A DNA stretch of 64,000 bases from Cryptomeria japonica (lineage: Eukaryota; Streptophyta; Pinopsida; Cupressales; Cupressaceae). The notes below the pieces were generated by a model. That model saw only the letters and a list, made by a program, of their open reading frames with translations. It ran no database searches and had not been told where the DNA came from. Of the stretch, positions 1 to 12,038 are shown piece by piece (within the stretch, counting starts at the first letter, position 1; each line of letters begins with the position of its first letter). The translations under genes and the position numbers were made by a program. The stretch covers positions 267,980,075-268,044,074 of the forward strand of contig NC_081407.1 of the NCBI RefSeq assembly GCF_030272615.1. The letters are read 5' to 3'.

Positions 1-2415
1 TATTTTCTAAAGAGCAAATCTGAAGTTTTTAGTCGTTTTAAAGAATTTAAAGCAATGGTTGAGTTGCAGACTGGAAAGAAAATAAAATGTTTGTGAACTG
101 ATAATGGCGGTGAGTTTTGCTCTAATGATTTTGATAGATTCTGTAAAGACTATGGAATTAACAGGCAGAAGACAACTCCGTATTCTCCACAGCAGAATGG
201 AGTTGCAGAAAGAATGAACAGGACACTGATGGAGAAGGCTAGGAGTATGTTGAGTGGTGCTGGTCTCGAACAAAAGTTTTGGGTTGAAGCTGTTGCCACT
301 GCTTGCTACCTGATTAACAGGTCTCCTACATCAGCTCTTGTTGATAAAACGCCTATGGAAGCATGGTCAGGTCACAAGCCTTCATTGAGACATCTTAGAG
401 TTTTTGGTTGCGAGGCATATGCACATGTGCCAAAGGAGAAGCGAACAAAGTTGGAGAACAAGGCTGTGAAATGTATCTTCATCGGGTATAGTTATGGTGT
501 GAAAGGATACAAGCTTTGGGACCCTGTTGCACAAAAGGTAATTCACAGTAGAAGTGTTATTTTTAGAGAAATTAAGTCTCCTTCTGTTACATTGCAGCCA
601 GAACAGACTAAAAAAGAAGATGTGATTCAACTTCCTTGTACACCTAAAAGAGTTGAATCGAGACCCCTAGATAGGCAAGAAGTTGAGGAGAGCTCGTCTA
701 GCTCCGAATCTTCAGAAGAGGAGGAAGAACCTCCAACTCAGCTTGTTCGAAGGTCTACAAGACATAGACAACCACCTGAAAGGTATTCACCTAATGATTG
801 GAGATGTATTTTTGCTTTGAATACTAGTGTGGATGAACCGAAATCTGTAGAAGAGGCATTAGGTATGAATGATGCAGAATCCTGGAAGATTGCTATGGAG
901 GAAGAAATGGTAGCTTTGAAAAAGAATGATACATGGGATCTTGTACCATTGCCTGAAGGACGAAAACCTATTGGTTGTAAATGGGTGTTCAAGAAAAAGA
1001 TTGGTTCAGATGGAAGCATTGAGAAGTATAAAGCAAGGTTGGTTGCAAAAGGCTACTCTCAGGTTGAGGGTGTTGATTACGGTGAGATATTTTCTCCTGT
1101 TGCAAAAATGACGTCCATTAGATTTTTGCTTTCTATTGCTACTACTTATGATTTAGAGGTTGAGCAAATGGATGTGAAAACTACTTTCCTTCATGGTGAT
1201 TTGGAGGAAGATATTTATATGACACAGCCGGAGCACTATGTGGTGAAAGGCAAAAGTAATTTGGTCTGTAAATTGAAGAAATCTTTGCATGGCATCAAAC
1301 AAAGTCCTAGGATGTGGTACCAGAAATTTGATACATATGTGTTGAGTTTGGGATTTGAACGTTCTAAATCAAATCACTGTGTTTATTATAAATCTGATGG
1401 TGATCATTTCTTATTCATTGCATTGTATGTTGATGATATGTTATTCATTGGTAAAGGTAAAGGTATGATTTCAAAACTGAAGTCTCAGCTCGCTGCTAAA
1501 TTTGAAATGAAAGATCTTGGTGTAGCAAAGCACATTCTTGGGATGGAAATTAGAAGAGATAGGGTGAACAGAAAGCTATGGCTAGGCCAGAGTAAGTATG
1601 TGAATTCAGTGTTACAGAGGTTCAACATGCAGAATTGTAGACCATTGAGTGTTCCTTTTACAGTTGGAACGAAACTATCTGTTTCAGATTGTCCTACATC
1701 CCCATTGGAGATGGAAGACATGAGCAGAGTGCCTTACCAGAGTGCGGTTGGAAGCTTGATGTATGCTATGGTCTGTACTAGACCAGACATTGCCCAAGCA
1801 GTGGGAGTTCTTTCTAGATATATGTCTAATCCTGGTAGAGTTCATTGGGATGCAGTCAAAAGAGTCTTCAGATATTTGAAGGGTACTTCAGAGTATTCTT
1901 TGTGTTATCATGGTAATTCAATTGGAGACATGACTTCCCTTGATATCCATGGTTATGTGGATTCAGATTGGGCAGGTGATATTGATAGCAGAAGATCCAC
2001 CAGTGCTTATGTGTTTACTTTGTTTGGTGGTGCAATTAGTTGGATGAGTAAGCGACAGGTTGTGGTTGCTTTATCCACTACTGAAGCAGAGTATATGGCA
2101 GCTACTCATGCTTGTAAAGAGGCCATTTGGCTTAAGAGACTGTGTTCGGATATTGGAATAAAACAAGGTACAGTGACAGTTTACTGTGACAGTCAGAGTG
2201 CAATTAGCCTAGCTAAGAACCCGACATTTCATGCCCGGACCAAACATATTGATGTTCAGTATCATTTTGTTAGAGATACGGTCGAAGATGGTAGGGTGAA
2301 GCTGGTTAAGGTGGAAACTTTGATGAATGTTGTAGATGCTTTAACTAAGGCTGTGAGCACAGAGAAGTTCAGATGGTGTTCAGAGTCTATGGGCCTTATG
2401 GCCCCTAGCAATTGA
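1..2415 (+). pseudogene. pol: Copia A pol: integrase C-part, reverse transcriptase, RNase H
   Basis: The polyprotein makes and integrates element cDNA. Reading frame 1 starts inside the integrase core and has one in-frame stop at 94-96, where copia B has AGG within the TDNGGEF motif region. From 97 to the TGA at 2413 it is open. Seen in order: the second integrase Asp (TDNGGEF), the Glu motif (PQQNGVAERMN), the copia RT with QMDVKTTFLHG and the catalytic YVDDM (about 1426-1440), and RNase H with GYVDSDW, the TTEAEY glutamate and YCDSQSA. It ends in a conserved SMGLMAPSN tail just before the polypurine tract. All main RT and RNase H catalytic residues are present. Only the 94-96 stop, or defects outside the window, would silence it. 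The longest open stretch is 214-2415 (733 codons). Confidence 0.92.
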
Positions 2416-2458
2416 TTCATTGTGTTGACATTCCCTTCCGCTCTTGCAAGGTGTTCGA

Positions 2459-2471
2459 CAAGTGGGATATT
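2459..2471 (+). other. Polypurine tract of copia A
   Basis: A purine-rich AAGTGGGATATT lies directly before the TG of the 3' LTR. Copia B has AAGTGGGAGATT in the same place (11157-11168). This is where plus-strand cDNA synthesis would be primed. Confidence 0.7.
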
Positions 2472-3365
2472 TGTTGAGAAAAATGGTGTCTCAACCTTGC
2501 ATTTATGCGAGGTTACTATTTATAGTAAGTTTTCATTTGAGCACGAAATGGTGCAAAACTCTCCCTGAAGCTTTTGGTTGGCTAGATAAGCATTCCAGTA
2601 AAGTTGCGTCGCAAGGTCACAGCTAGTTTTGAAGATATTAAAGTTTTCGTCTTGGAGGGGTGCAATAAAATGTTTAAACTTAATTTTGGGGGCTTTAGAG
2701 GCTCCGAAACACCCTGAAAAGTGGCCGTAACTGGCGTAGCAGGTTATGAGGTGATAGAGCACTTCGCGAGCTTTCCGGCGCTTCAAACGGTTCGTCAATC
2801 GGACACCCGGTTCTCAAGTTATGACCTCTGGAAGTTTGTACTCCTGAAATAGGAAAAATAATTTGTATCGGATACATAAATGAGCTGTAAAAGGGAGCGA
2901 CACGTGTTGATGTGTGCTTTAACATGTCATAGGGCATCTAGAAGGGAGATAAGGTCGGCTACACCTTATTGAGTGGTTTTAGCCCATGGTTTTGTAATAC
3001 CGTTTGACGATTTCTTGTATTGTATCTCCTATTTATGAGGTGTGTGAGATAGAGGTTGTGTGTAAGAGTCTTATGGCTATTGAGTTGCCTCTGAATCTCT
3101 GATTAGTGGTACTCCTGTGAAGAGCTTGCTCTGCAAGTATGTTGTAATCTGTTTTTGATTGCTGAATAAAATATTGAGCTGCTTTTGGAGTGTGGGGTTT
3201 TTCTCCCGAAAGGGTTTTCCCCACGTAAATCACTGTGTTGTGGTATGAATGCTATTATATCTATTTCTATTTTCTGTAACTGTTGTAACGATCTGAAAAA
3301 GTTTTGCATTACCCTCCTCTCAAGGTTAGTGTAGGAAGTTGTTTCCGCTACTTAACTTCCTTACA
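2472..3365 (+). repeat. 3' LTR of copia A (894 bp)
   Basis: It starts TGTTGAGAAAAATGGTG and ends CTTCCTTACA. It aligns along its whole length with the two LTRs of copia B (6122-6971 and 11169-12038). Shared landmarks include the GGAGATAAGGTCGGCTACAC block, TGAGGTGTGTGAGATAGAGG and the TTTTTCTCCCGAAAGGG block near the 3' end. Confidence 0.9.
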
Positions 3366-3560
3366 AATGCTAATGTTAAGCCTAACCCTAGCCAATTAAT
3401 TGTAATCTATTTCTAACCATAACCCTAACCCTAAAATTACGTATAATTCTAATGCTAATCCTAACCTTAATTGTAACCATATCTCTAATCTCAAGTTAAT
3501 TATAATCCTAAACCTAACATAATTGTGACTCTAATACTAACTCCATTGCTAACCCTAATC
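3366..3560. repeat. Degenerate telomere-like CCCTAA-type tract
   Basis: The stretch is dominated by variants of CCTAA/CCCTAA (CCTAACCCTAG, AACCCTAACCCTAA, GCTAATCCTAACC) broken up by AT-rich spacers. The plant telomere repeat is CCCTAAA. This looks like a decayed interstitial telomeric repeat or a CTAA-rich satellite. Further CCCTAA copies continue between the hairpin units up to about 3635. It lies directly against the end of the copia A LTR. Confidence 0.6.
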
Positions 3561-3801
3561 TTCATCCTTAAGGAGTACCTCCTTATCTTTACAGAGGCCA
3601 AAGAAGGAGAGACTTTAACCCTAATTGTAACCCTAAGATTCATCCTTTAGAAATACCTCCTTATCTTTATCGAGCCAAAGAAGGAGAGACTTTATCCTTC
3701 TCATGCATTGGTCCAACTACTTTATTTGATCATAAGTACAACCCTTAAAACCTTAAGAAATGCCTCCTTATCTTTAGAGAACCCAAAGAAGGAGAGACTT
3801 T
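3561..3801. repeat. Three copies of a ~55-bp hairpin repeat
   Basis: Units at about 3561-3616, 3639-3693 and 3750-3801 share CCTCCTTATCTTTA followed by CCAAAGAAGGAGAGACTTT. Within each unit CTCCTT..CTTT can pair with AAAG.AAGGAG, giving a short hairpin. Units 2 and 3 are followed by CTTCTCATGCATTGG. No ORF is present. It could be the remains of a tandem array or of a small non-autonomous element. Confidence 0.55.
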
Positions 3802-3831
3802 CCCTTCTCATGCATTGGCCTATGATGCAAG

Positions 3832-4136
3832 AGCAGCAATATCTCTGTCAAAAATTAAGATTTTAGAAAGTGAAACTTCCATGAACAAATTTTATCCCAA
3901 TAAGAATTTGGTTAAGATTTCATACAAATTGTAATTATTATGTTTTGGTAAAATTATGCTAGATTTTGTGGATCTAGAAGTCTCATCCTTCCATATAAAT
4001 ATTGTAGGCCACAAGCATGTGAAGCATTGAGTGCATAGTGTGAATATTTTATTTGGATTAAGTTGTATGTGTGAGTTTGAGAATATATTCTATTAAGAGT
4101 TTCTACAATTTTGAAATCTCTCTTGTTTGTTGTGCA
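3832..4136 (+). repeat. Probable 5' LTR of gypsy X
   Basis: The right end is fixed by a primer-binding site seven bases downstream: the LTR ends ...TTGTTGTGCA at 4136. A good TATA box (TATAAATA, 3994-4001) lies about 140 bp before it. The left end at a TG around 3832 is a guess, since the 3' LTR needed to define it was not found. Confidence 0.55.
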
Positions 4137-4142
4137 CTAGTT

Positions 4143-4154
4143 TGGTATCAAAGC
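4143..4154 (+). other. Primer-binding site of gypsy X (tRNA-iMet type)
   Basis: TGGTATCAAAGC matches the plant initiator-Met PBS TGGTATCAGAGC with one mismatch and lies just after the proposed LTR end. Confidence 0.75.
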
Positions 4155-5607
4155 CAAAGTGGCTTAGGAGGGAATGCCAAGTTTGTAAAAATATCTTCAC
4201 CGACCATTGAGGCATTCAAGTGAACGATTTGTAGTCTGATCAGAAATTTGTGGATTGTCCTTGACCTAAATAAGGCATGTCTTATGAAAGAATCCAATGT
4301 GTGCCTTTGTTGTGAGCTTTATAATAGTGTGTTTTGGAATGAAAAATAGATAAATTTAAATGAGATGCTCAATGTGACTCTTGTCTATGCATGGGTAGTA
4401 GTGAATGATTGATTATGCAATATGATTTGATTTTGAAATTCTTTCAATAGCTGTAGAGAGGAATAATTTGTGGTACTTTTTCAAGGAATTTGTCATCAAA
4501 AGTGTAATCATTCGATGAGTATCTACATCCCTTATCGCGTCTATCCATTCTTAATAGAATAGGCACTCAAAGGAGGACTACAAAAAAAATGCAAAAGAGG
4601 GAATTGTGGTTGGTGGACCAAGGTCAATTCAAATAAAAGAAGCCACATTATTTTGCTACATATCTTCTTGGTTTTGTCTTTCTCTTGGAATGCAACTTTT
4701 CTCTTTACTTGCTTCCACCCCATTCTATGCATGTTGAACACCAGTCAAAGACATCATTGTCACTGAGAAAAAGATTGTGGAAAATATGAAGCTAATGAAT
4801 GAAGCCTCTCACAAGACCAGCTCATAGGCATATGCAACTACTAGGAATCAAATGTAATGGTTGGAATAAGGAGATCCCAATGAGGGTTTTATGGCTCACA
4901 CATGGATGTTTTCTGCTAGCACATATTGCTGCTAATATAAGAATTTGTGCACCTATATATTGTTTAAATCAAATTTCAGGGATGTTAGCAAAACAAAAAG
5001 TATCCATTTGATATGAATTCATAACAAGGTATTCTTAAGCATGGTAGTGAATTATTCAATAGTCTACTTTAGTTGTGCAAGTAAATCTCACTATTCTTTC
5101 CTCATTTTACAAAGTTTGGGAGAGAGTGAGTTGTAAAATTATGTAATTGAAAAATAATAGAGTTGTAAAGTATGTGGAAACATTTGTTGTGGTGGATAAA
5201 GTCTGTTTTTTGACACAAGGATAATTTAGAGGCAACATATTTCAAACATATTGGAAGTGGTTCAAGTATTGGTCTTATAGGTCTCCAATTAAAGCATGGG
5301 CAAGAGATTGTGTTTTAAATTTATTTGATGTGCTCTTTGTTAAAAATAAATAAATAGAGGTATTGAATATTGTAGTTGTGGGACTCGTTATTTAGATCAA
5401 AACTTGTGTATGAGAAGAATATTATTTTTCAATTCTATACCATTATTGGTATCTGAAAATGAAGGAGTTACTAAAAGTGTGAGAAAAGACTTTCTTTGCT
5501 AAGAGATGGAATTTAGAGTCCATGGAAGAGGATGAGGTTAAGGAAGACTGGCTCCAAATGCAAAAATTCTAGAAGAGACGAGACACATTCAAGCACAATT
5601 ATAGGCT
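4155..5607 (+). other. Leader of gypsy X, no gene seen
   Basis: These 1.45 kb lie between the PBS and gag. Short open frames (for example 4799-5011) show no known domain and are probably chance. Just before gag the translation of 5521-5610 resembles the basic/glutamine-rich start that many gypsy gag proteins have, but it is broken by stops. Confidence 0.5.
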
Positions 5608-6121
5608 ATGGAACCTGCACAGATAAGAGGTACTGACATGGAAGATGTCAATGACAAAGAGGAAAAACCTCAAGAAGAAAAGATGGAGCACAAGGTAGAA
5701 GGAGTAGAAAAAAGAATTATTAGAGCGATTCTAGGAGTGAGTTCCAAACCAAAGTTGAAGGTACTTATGTATGAAGGTAGCTTGGATTTTGAGGAGGTGA
5801 TTGACTGGATCAATGTAGTAAATAAATATTTTGAGTACAATCATGTCAATGATGACAATAAGATGAAATTCACAATAACCAAATTGAATGGCCATGCATT
5901 CCTCTAGTGGGATGAAGTACAAGATGAAAGAAGAAAAAAAAGACAAGTCCAAGATTGAGAGTTAAGACAAGATGGTGGTTAAGCTAAAAGGTAAATTCTT
6001 TCCCAAGGATTATCAACTTAATATTTTCAAGAAATTGAAAAATATTAAACAAAAAGAAATGTTGGTTAAGGATTATATAGAAGAATTTTATATATTGACC
6101 ATTAGTGCTAGTCATATCGAA
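5608..6121 (+). pseudogene. gag: Gypsy X gag, N-terminal part, split by copia B
   Basis: The translation has a typical retrotransposon gag core: a DFEEVIDWINVVNKYFEY segment, then VNDDNKMKFTITKLNGHAFL followed by a stop where the family has a tryptophan-rich WWD. After a frame change come KLKGKFFPKDYQLNIFKKLK and KDYIEEFYILTISASH. The reading stops at 6121, where copia B enters, and resumes after 12038 with the expected next residues of the same protein. Breaks: a stop at 5905-5907 and a frameshift near 5950. Confidence 0.82.
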
Positions 6122-6971
6122 TGTTGGGAAAATGGTGTCTCAGCCTTGCATTTACATAAGGTTACTATTTATAGTAAGTTTTCATTTGGGCACGAAATGG
6201 TGTGATATTCTCCTCGAAGCTTCTGGTTGGCTAGATAAGCATTCCAATAAAGTTACATTGCAAGATCACAGCTAGTTTTGAAGATATTAAATTTTTCATT
6301 TTGGAGGGGTCTTATTTAAAGGTTTAAATTTGATTTTGAGGAATTTAGAGGCCCCAAAATGCCCTGAAAAGTGGGTATAAATGGTATATCTATTTACGAG
6401 GCAATAGAGCACTTCACTATCTTTCTAGTGCTTTAAACGGTTTGTCAATCAGACACACGGTTCTCAAGTTATGGCCTCTGGAAATTTGTACTACTGAAAT
6501 AAAAAATATAAAATACATCGGACACATAAATGAGCTATAAAAAGGGAGGGACATGTCATAGGGCATCTAGAATGGAGATAAGGTTGGCTACACCTTATTG
6601 GGTGGTTTTAGCCCATGGTTTTCTAATATTGTTTGATAGTTTCTTGTATTGTATCTCCTATATATGAGGTGTGTGAGATAGAGGTTGTGTGTAAGAGTCT
6701 TATGGTTATTGAGTTACATTTGAATCTCTAATTAGTGGTACTCTTGCGAAGAGCTTACTCTACAAGTATATTATAATATGTTTTGATTGCGAAATAATAT
6801 ATTGGGCAGTTTTTGGAGTGTGGGATTTTTCTCCGGAAAGGGTTTTCCCCACGTAAATCATTATATCTATTTCTATTTTTTGTAACTGTTGTGACGATCT
6901 GTAAAACATTTTGCATTACCTTCCTGTTAAGATTAGTGTAGGAAGTTGTTTCATTACTTAACTTCCTTACA
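6122..6971 (+). repeat. 5' LTR of copia B
   Basis: Begins TGTTGGGAAAATGGTGTCTC, ends CTTCCTTACA, and is followed two bases later by the PBS. It aligns with 11169-12038 and with the copia A LTR. Compared with the 3' LTR it lacks about 20 bp near positions 6860-6870. Confidence 0.9.
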
Positions 6972-6973
6972 AG

Positions 6974-6985
6974 TGGTATCGGAGC
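6974..6985 (+). other. Primer-binding site of copia B (tRNA-iMet)
   Basis: TGGTATCGGAGC has one mismatch to the standard plant iMet PBS TGGTATCAGAGC and starts two bases after the 5' LTR. Confidence 0.88.
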
Positions 6986-7095
6986 TTGATCACCTTTGGT
7001 TTCAGTTGTGTGTTGTTGGGTTTTTTGAACTAATCCAGATTTGAATGGGAGCTTGTGCAAAAGACACTTTTTGATCTTGTTGCAGGAATTTTCAG

Positions 7096-10000
7096 ATAGC
7101 AAGTTCGTCAAGGAAAATAGATGTGGATAAATTTAATGGAATGAATTTTGAGATGTGGAAGCTAAAGATGGAAGATATGCTAATAGATCGAGATATATGG
7201 GATATTGTTGATGTGAATGTCCAAAAACCTCCATATCCTACTACGGCTGCTCAGTATGATGTTATGGATCGAAAAGCCAAGGGTCTGATCAGACTGTGCC
7301 TGGCAGACTCTGTTCTGATCAATGTCCACGAAGAAAACACTGCAAAGAAACTATGGGATAAGCTTGGTGAAATGTATCAAGCGAAATCTTTATTAAATCA
7401 TATTTTCTCGAGGAAGAAATTGTATTCCTTGAAGATGGAAGAGGGTGGTCGATTTGCAAACCACCTGGAAGCATTCAATATGTTGGTGGCTCAATTGATA
7501 TATGTTGGTGTTAAGATGAACGAAGACGAGAAATGCTAGATCTTGCTTTGTCCTTTTCCTGATTCATGAGATTCTCTTATTATGGCTATCGGTAGTACTT
7601 CTATTGTTTTAAAGTCTAAAGATGTGGTGGGTGTCCTACTTGGTGAAGAGATGCAAAGGAAGGTATCCCACAATTCGAAGGAAACCCTAATTGTTCGTGG
7701 AAGACCTAAGGAGAAAGGCAAGAAGAATGAGAAGCGTGATAAGTCCAAATCAAAAGGGAGATCAAAATCTTTTGGAAAGTTCAAAGTCATTTACTGGAAT
7801 TGTGGTAAACGAGGTCACATCTGTAAGGACTAAAAAGAAGAAAAGAAGAAGAAAAAGAAGAAGATTGATTCTGATTCTGAGTCTGAAAAGGAAGATGGTG
7901 ATTCATTCATTGCATCTTTGGTGACTCATACAGGTAATGATGCCTGGTTAATTGACTCGGGTGCATCTTTTTATATGGCTGCCAATAGAGATTGGTTTCC
8001 TGAATATGAAGAATTTAAGGTAAGGTGTACTTCGGTGATGATTCACATTTAGACATTGTTGGTTGAGGTAAAGTTAGAATCAAGTTTTATGATGGTAGAA
8101 TAAAAAGGATTAATGGTGTCCTGCATATCCTTGGTTTAAAACAAAATTTGTTATCTATGAGAAAATTGATAGATGCAGGTGTGTAGGTAGTCTTTTCTGA
8201 AGCAGGATGTAAGATGATTAAGGGGGCTATGATAATTGCTAGAGGTGTCAGGTTTGACACTTTGTATAAGATAGACACATACACTATTGACTATAATAGC
8301 ACTTCTTTAAAAAGTAAATCTGTGGAAGATTTGAGGGTTTCACCTTCAGTAGATGGAAATGGCTTTTGGGTACCTAAGGGTGCTCTTTCTTCTGAAGCAA
8401 AGTTACCTACAGAAAAGACTATGTTATGGCACCAGAGGCTTGGCCACATTGGAGAAAAGGGTCTAAGGACCTTGAAAAATAAAAACCTTGTTGAAGGTTT
8501 GAATGATTGTAATCTTGAATTTGATTTATGTGAGCATTGCATTTATGGAAAACAAAACCGCATTCAGTTTTACTCAAGTTCTCATAAAACTTGTGGTGTT
8601 TTTGATCTTATTCGTTCAGATGTGTTTGGTCATGTAGAAGTTCCTTCGATTGGAAAATTGACATATTATGTTTCATTTATTGATTATTTTAGTAGAAGGA
8701 CATGGGTATATTTTCTAAAGAGTAAATATGAAGTTTTCAATCGATTTAAAGAATATAAAGCAATGGTTGAGTTCAGACTGGAAAAAAAATTAAATGTTTG
8801 AGGACTGATAATGGCGGTGAATTTTTCTCTAATGATTTTGATAGATTCTGTATAGATTGTGGCATTAACAAACATAAGACAACTCTGTATCCTCCACAAC
8901 AGAATGGAGTTGTAGAATGAATGAACAGGACACTGTTGGAGAAGGCCAAAAGTATGTTGAGTGGTGTTAGTCTAGAACAAAAGTTTTGGGCTGAAGTTGT
9001 TACCACTGCTTGCTACTTGATTAATAGGTCTCCTACATTAGCCCTTGTTGATAAAACACCTATGGAAGCATGGTCGAGGCACAAGCCTTCATTAAGACAT
9101 CTTAGCATTTTTGGTTGCGAGGCATATGCACATGTGCCAAAGGAGAAGCAGACAAAGTTGGAGAACAAGGCTGTGAAATGTATCTTCATTGGGTATAGTT
9201 ATGGTGTGGAAGGATACAAGCTTTGGGACCTTCTTGCACAAAAGGCAATTCATAGTAGAAGTGTTATTTTTAGAGAAATTAAGTCTCCTTCTATTACATT
9301 GCACCCAGAATAGACTAAAAAGGAAGATGTGATTCAATTTCCTTCTACACCTGAAAGCGTTGAATCGAGACCCCTAGATAGACAAGAAGTTGAGGAGAGC
9401 TCATCTAGCTCTGAATCTTCAGAAGAGGAGGAAGAACCTCCAACTCGGCTTGTTTTAAGGTCTACAAGACATAGAAAACCACCTGAAAGGTATTCACCTG
9501 ATGATTGGAGATGTATTTTTGCTTTGAATACTAATGTGGTTGAACTAGAATCTGTAGAAGAGGCATTAGGTATGAATGACGCAGAATCCTGGAAGATTGC
9601 TATGGAAGAAGAAATGGTAGCTTTGAAAAAGAATGATACATGGGATCTTGTACCATTGCCTGAAGGACAGAAGCCCGTTGGTTGCAAATGGGTGTTCAAG
9701 AAAAAGATTGGTTCAAATAGAAGCATTGAGAAGAATAAAGCGAGGTTGGTTGCAAAAGGCTACTCTCAGGTTGAGGGTGTTGATTATGGTGAGATATTTT
9801 CTCTTGTTGCTAAAATGACATCCACTAGATTTTTGCTGCTTCTGATTTAGAGGTTGAGCAAATGTATGTGAAAATTGCTTTCCTTCATGGTGATTTGGAG
9901 GAGGATATTTATATGACATAGCCAGAACACTATATGGTGAAAGGTAAAAGTAATTTGGTCTGTAAATTAAAGAAATCCCTGTATGGCCTCAAACAAAGTC

Positions 10001-11113
10001 TTAGGATGTGGTACCGGAAATTTGATACATATGTGTTGAGTTTGGGATTTGAGCATTCTAAATCATATCATTGTGTTTATTATAAATCTGATGGTGATCA
10101 TTTCCAGTACATTGTATTTTATGTTGATGATATGTTATTCATTGGACAAGGGAAAGGTATGGTTTCAGAACTTAAGTCTCAACTCGCTGCTAAATTTGAA
10201 ATGAAAGATATTGGTGCGACAAAACATATTCTTGGGATGGAAATTAAAAGAGATAGAGTGAACAGAAAGCTATGGCTAGGCCAGAGTAAGTATGTGAATT
10301 CAGTGTTAAAGAGGTTCAACATGCAAGATTGTAGACCATTGTGTGTTCCTTTTACAGTTGGAATGAAATTATCTACTGCAGATTGTCCTACATCCCCATC
10401 GGAGATGGAAGACGTGAGCAGAGTGTCTTACCAAAGTGTAGTTGGAACTTTGATGTATGCTATGGTCTGTACTAGACCAAACATTGCCCAAGTAGTGAGA
10501 GTTCTGTTGAGATATATGTCTAATCCTGGTAGAGTTCATTGGGGTGCAGTCAAAAGAGTCTTCAGATATTTGAAGGGTACCTCAGAGTATTCTTTGTGTT
10601 ATCATGGTAATTTAGTTGGAGACATGATTTCCCTTGATATTCATGGTTATGTGGATTCAGAATGGGTAGGTGCTATTGATAGCAGAAGATCCACCAGTGC
10701 TTATGTGTTTACTTTATTTGGTGGTGCAATTAGTTGGATGAGTAAGCGACAGGCTGTGGTTGCTTTGTCCAAGTTACTGAAGTAGAGTATAGGGCAGATA
10801 CTCATGCTTGTAAAGAGGCCATTTGGCTTAAGAGAAGTTATGTTCAGACATTGGAATAAAACAAAGAGTCGTGACAGTTTATTGTGACTATCAGAGTGCG
10901 ATCTACCTAGCTAAGAACTCGACATTTCATGCTTGGACCAAGCACATTGATGTTCAATATCATTTTGTCAGAGATATGGTCGAAGATGGCTGGGTGAAGC
11001 TGGTTAAGGTAGAAAATTTGATGAATGTTGCAGATTATTTAACTAAGGTTGTGAGCACAAATAAGTTCAGATGATGTTCGGAGTCTATGGGCCTCATGGC
11101 CCCTAGCAATTGA
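7096..11113 (+). pseudogene. gag-pol: Copia B gag-pol polyprotein, multiply broken
   Basis: Order: gag (KFNGMNFEMWKLKMEDML, the copia gag head), zinc knuckle, protease (WLIDSGAS, about 7948-7971), integrase, RT and RNase H. The usual start MASSS... reads IASSS here, because the start codon is ATA at 7096. In the knuckle (about 7795-7833) the first Cys is Tyr and the last is a stop. Integrase keeps the HHCC finger (WHQRLGH...CEHC) and DNGGE. RT motif A reads QMYVKIAF, so its catalytic Asp is Tyr; YVDDM is intact. Stops occur at 7537, 7831, 8918, 9311, 9848, 9919 and 10783 among others, with frameshifts near 8030, 8790, 9840 and 10775. It is non-functional. Confidence 0.92.
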
Positions 11114-11156
11114 TTTATTGTGTTGATACTCCCTTCGCTCTTGAAAGGTGTTTGAA

Positions 11157-11168
11157 AAGTGGGAGATT
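11157..11168 (+). other. Polypurine tract of copia B
   Basis: AAGTGGGAGATT directly precedes the TG of the 3' LTR. Confidence 0.75.
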
Positions 11169-12038
11169 TGCTGGGAAAATGGTGTCTCAACCTTGCATTT
11201 ACATAAGGTTACTATTTATAATAATTTTTCATTTGGGCACAAAATGGTGCAGAATGCTCCCTGAAGCTTCTAGTTGGCTAGATAAGCATTCTGGTAAAGT
11301 TACGTTGCAAGATCACAACTAGTTTTGGAGATATTAAATTTGTCATTTTAGAGGGGTCTAATGAAAGGTTTAAATTTGATTTTGAGGACTTTAGAGGCCC
11401 CAAAATGCCTAGAAAAGTGGGTGTAAATGACATAGTCATTTACGAGGCAATAGAGCACTTCGCGAGCTTTCTGGCACCTCAAACGGTTCGTCAATTGAAC
11501 ACACAGTTCTCAAGTTATGGCCTCCAAAAGTTTGTACTCCTAAAATAAGAAATATAAAATACATCGGGCACATAAATGAGTTGTAAAAAGGGAGGGACAC
11601 GTTATAGGGCATCTAGAAGGGAGATAAGGTCGGCTACACCTTATCGGTGGCTTTAGCCCATGGTTTTGTAATACCATTTGATAGTTTCTTGTATTGTATC
11701 TCCTATATATGAGGTGTGTGAGATAAAGGTTGTCTGTAAGAGTCTTATGGATATTGAGTTACCTTTGAATCTCTGATTAGTGGTACTCCTATGAAGAGCT
11801 TGCTTTGCAAGTATATTGTAATCTGTTTTGATTGCGGAATAATATATTGAGCGGCTTTTGGAGTGTGGGGTTTTTCTCCCGAAAGGGTTCTCCCCATGTA
11901 AATCACAGTGTTATGGTTTGAATGTTATTATATCTATTTCTATTTTACGTGACTGGTGTGATGATCTGTAAAAGTTTTTGCATTACCCTCCTCTCAAGAT
12001 TAGTGTACGAAGTTGTTCTGCTACTTAACTTCATTACA
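11169..12038 (+). repeat. 3' LTR of copia B
   Basis: Begins TGCTGGGAAAATGGTGTC and ends CTTCATTACA. It is homologous along its length to 6122-6971 and 2472-3365. Confidence 0.9.

Larger units (their letters stand above)
1..3365 (+). mobile_element. Ty1/copia element A, 3' part, cut by window edge
   Basis: This is the 3' half of a Tork/Tnt1-like Ty1/copia LTR retrotransposon. Order seen: integrase core, RT, RNase H, polypurine tract, 3' LTR. The 5' LTR, gag and protease lie outside the window. It belongs to the same family as copia B (6122-12038), whose pol and LTRs align along their whole length. The coding part is far better preserved than in B, so A is probably the younger insertion. The target-site duplication cannot be checked because the 5' end is missing; the five bases after the LTR are AATGC. 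Confidence 0.93.
6122..12038 (+). mobile_element. Ty1/copia element B, complete, nested in gypsy X gag
   Basis: This is a full-length 5.9-kb Tork-like copia element: 5' LTR (850 bp), iMet PBS, gag-pol, polypurine tract and 3' LTR (870 bp). The flanking five bases are TCGAA (6117-6121) and TTGAA (12039-12043), a target-site duplication with one C/T difference at a CpG. The interrupted gag of X reads on across the site. Numerous stops and frameshifts, and visible divergence between the LTRs, show an old, dead copy. Confidence 0.93.

Noticed and set aside
382-1019. Long open frames antisense to copia pol (also at 9092-9726)
   Set aside because: They mirror the conserved pol codons on the other strand and have no domain of their own.
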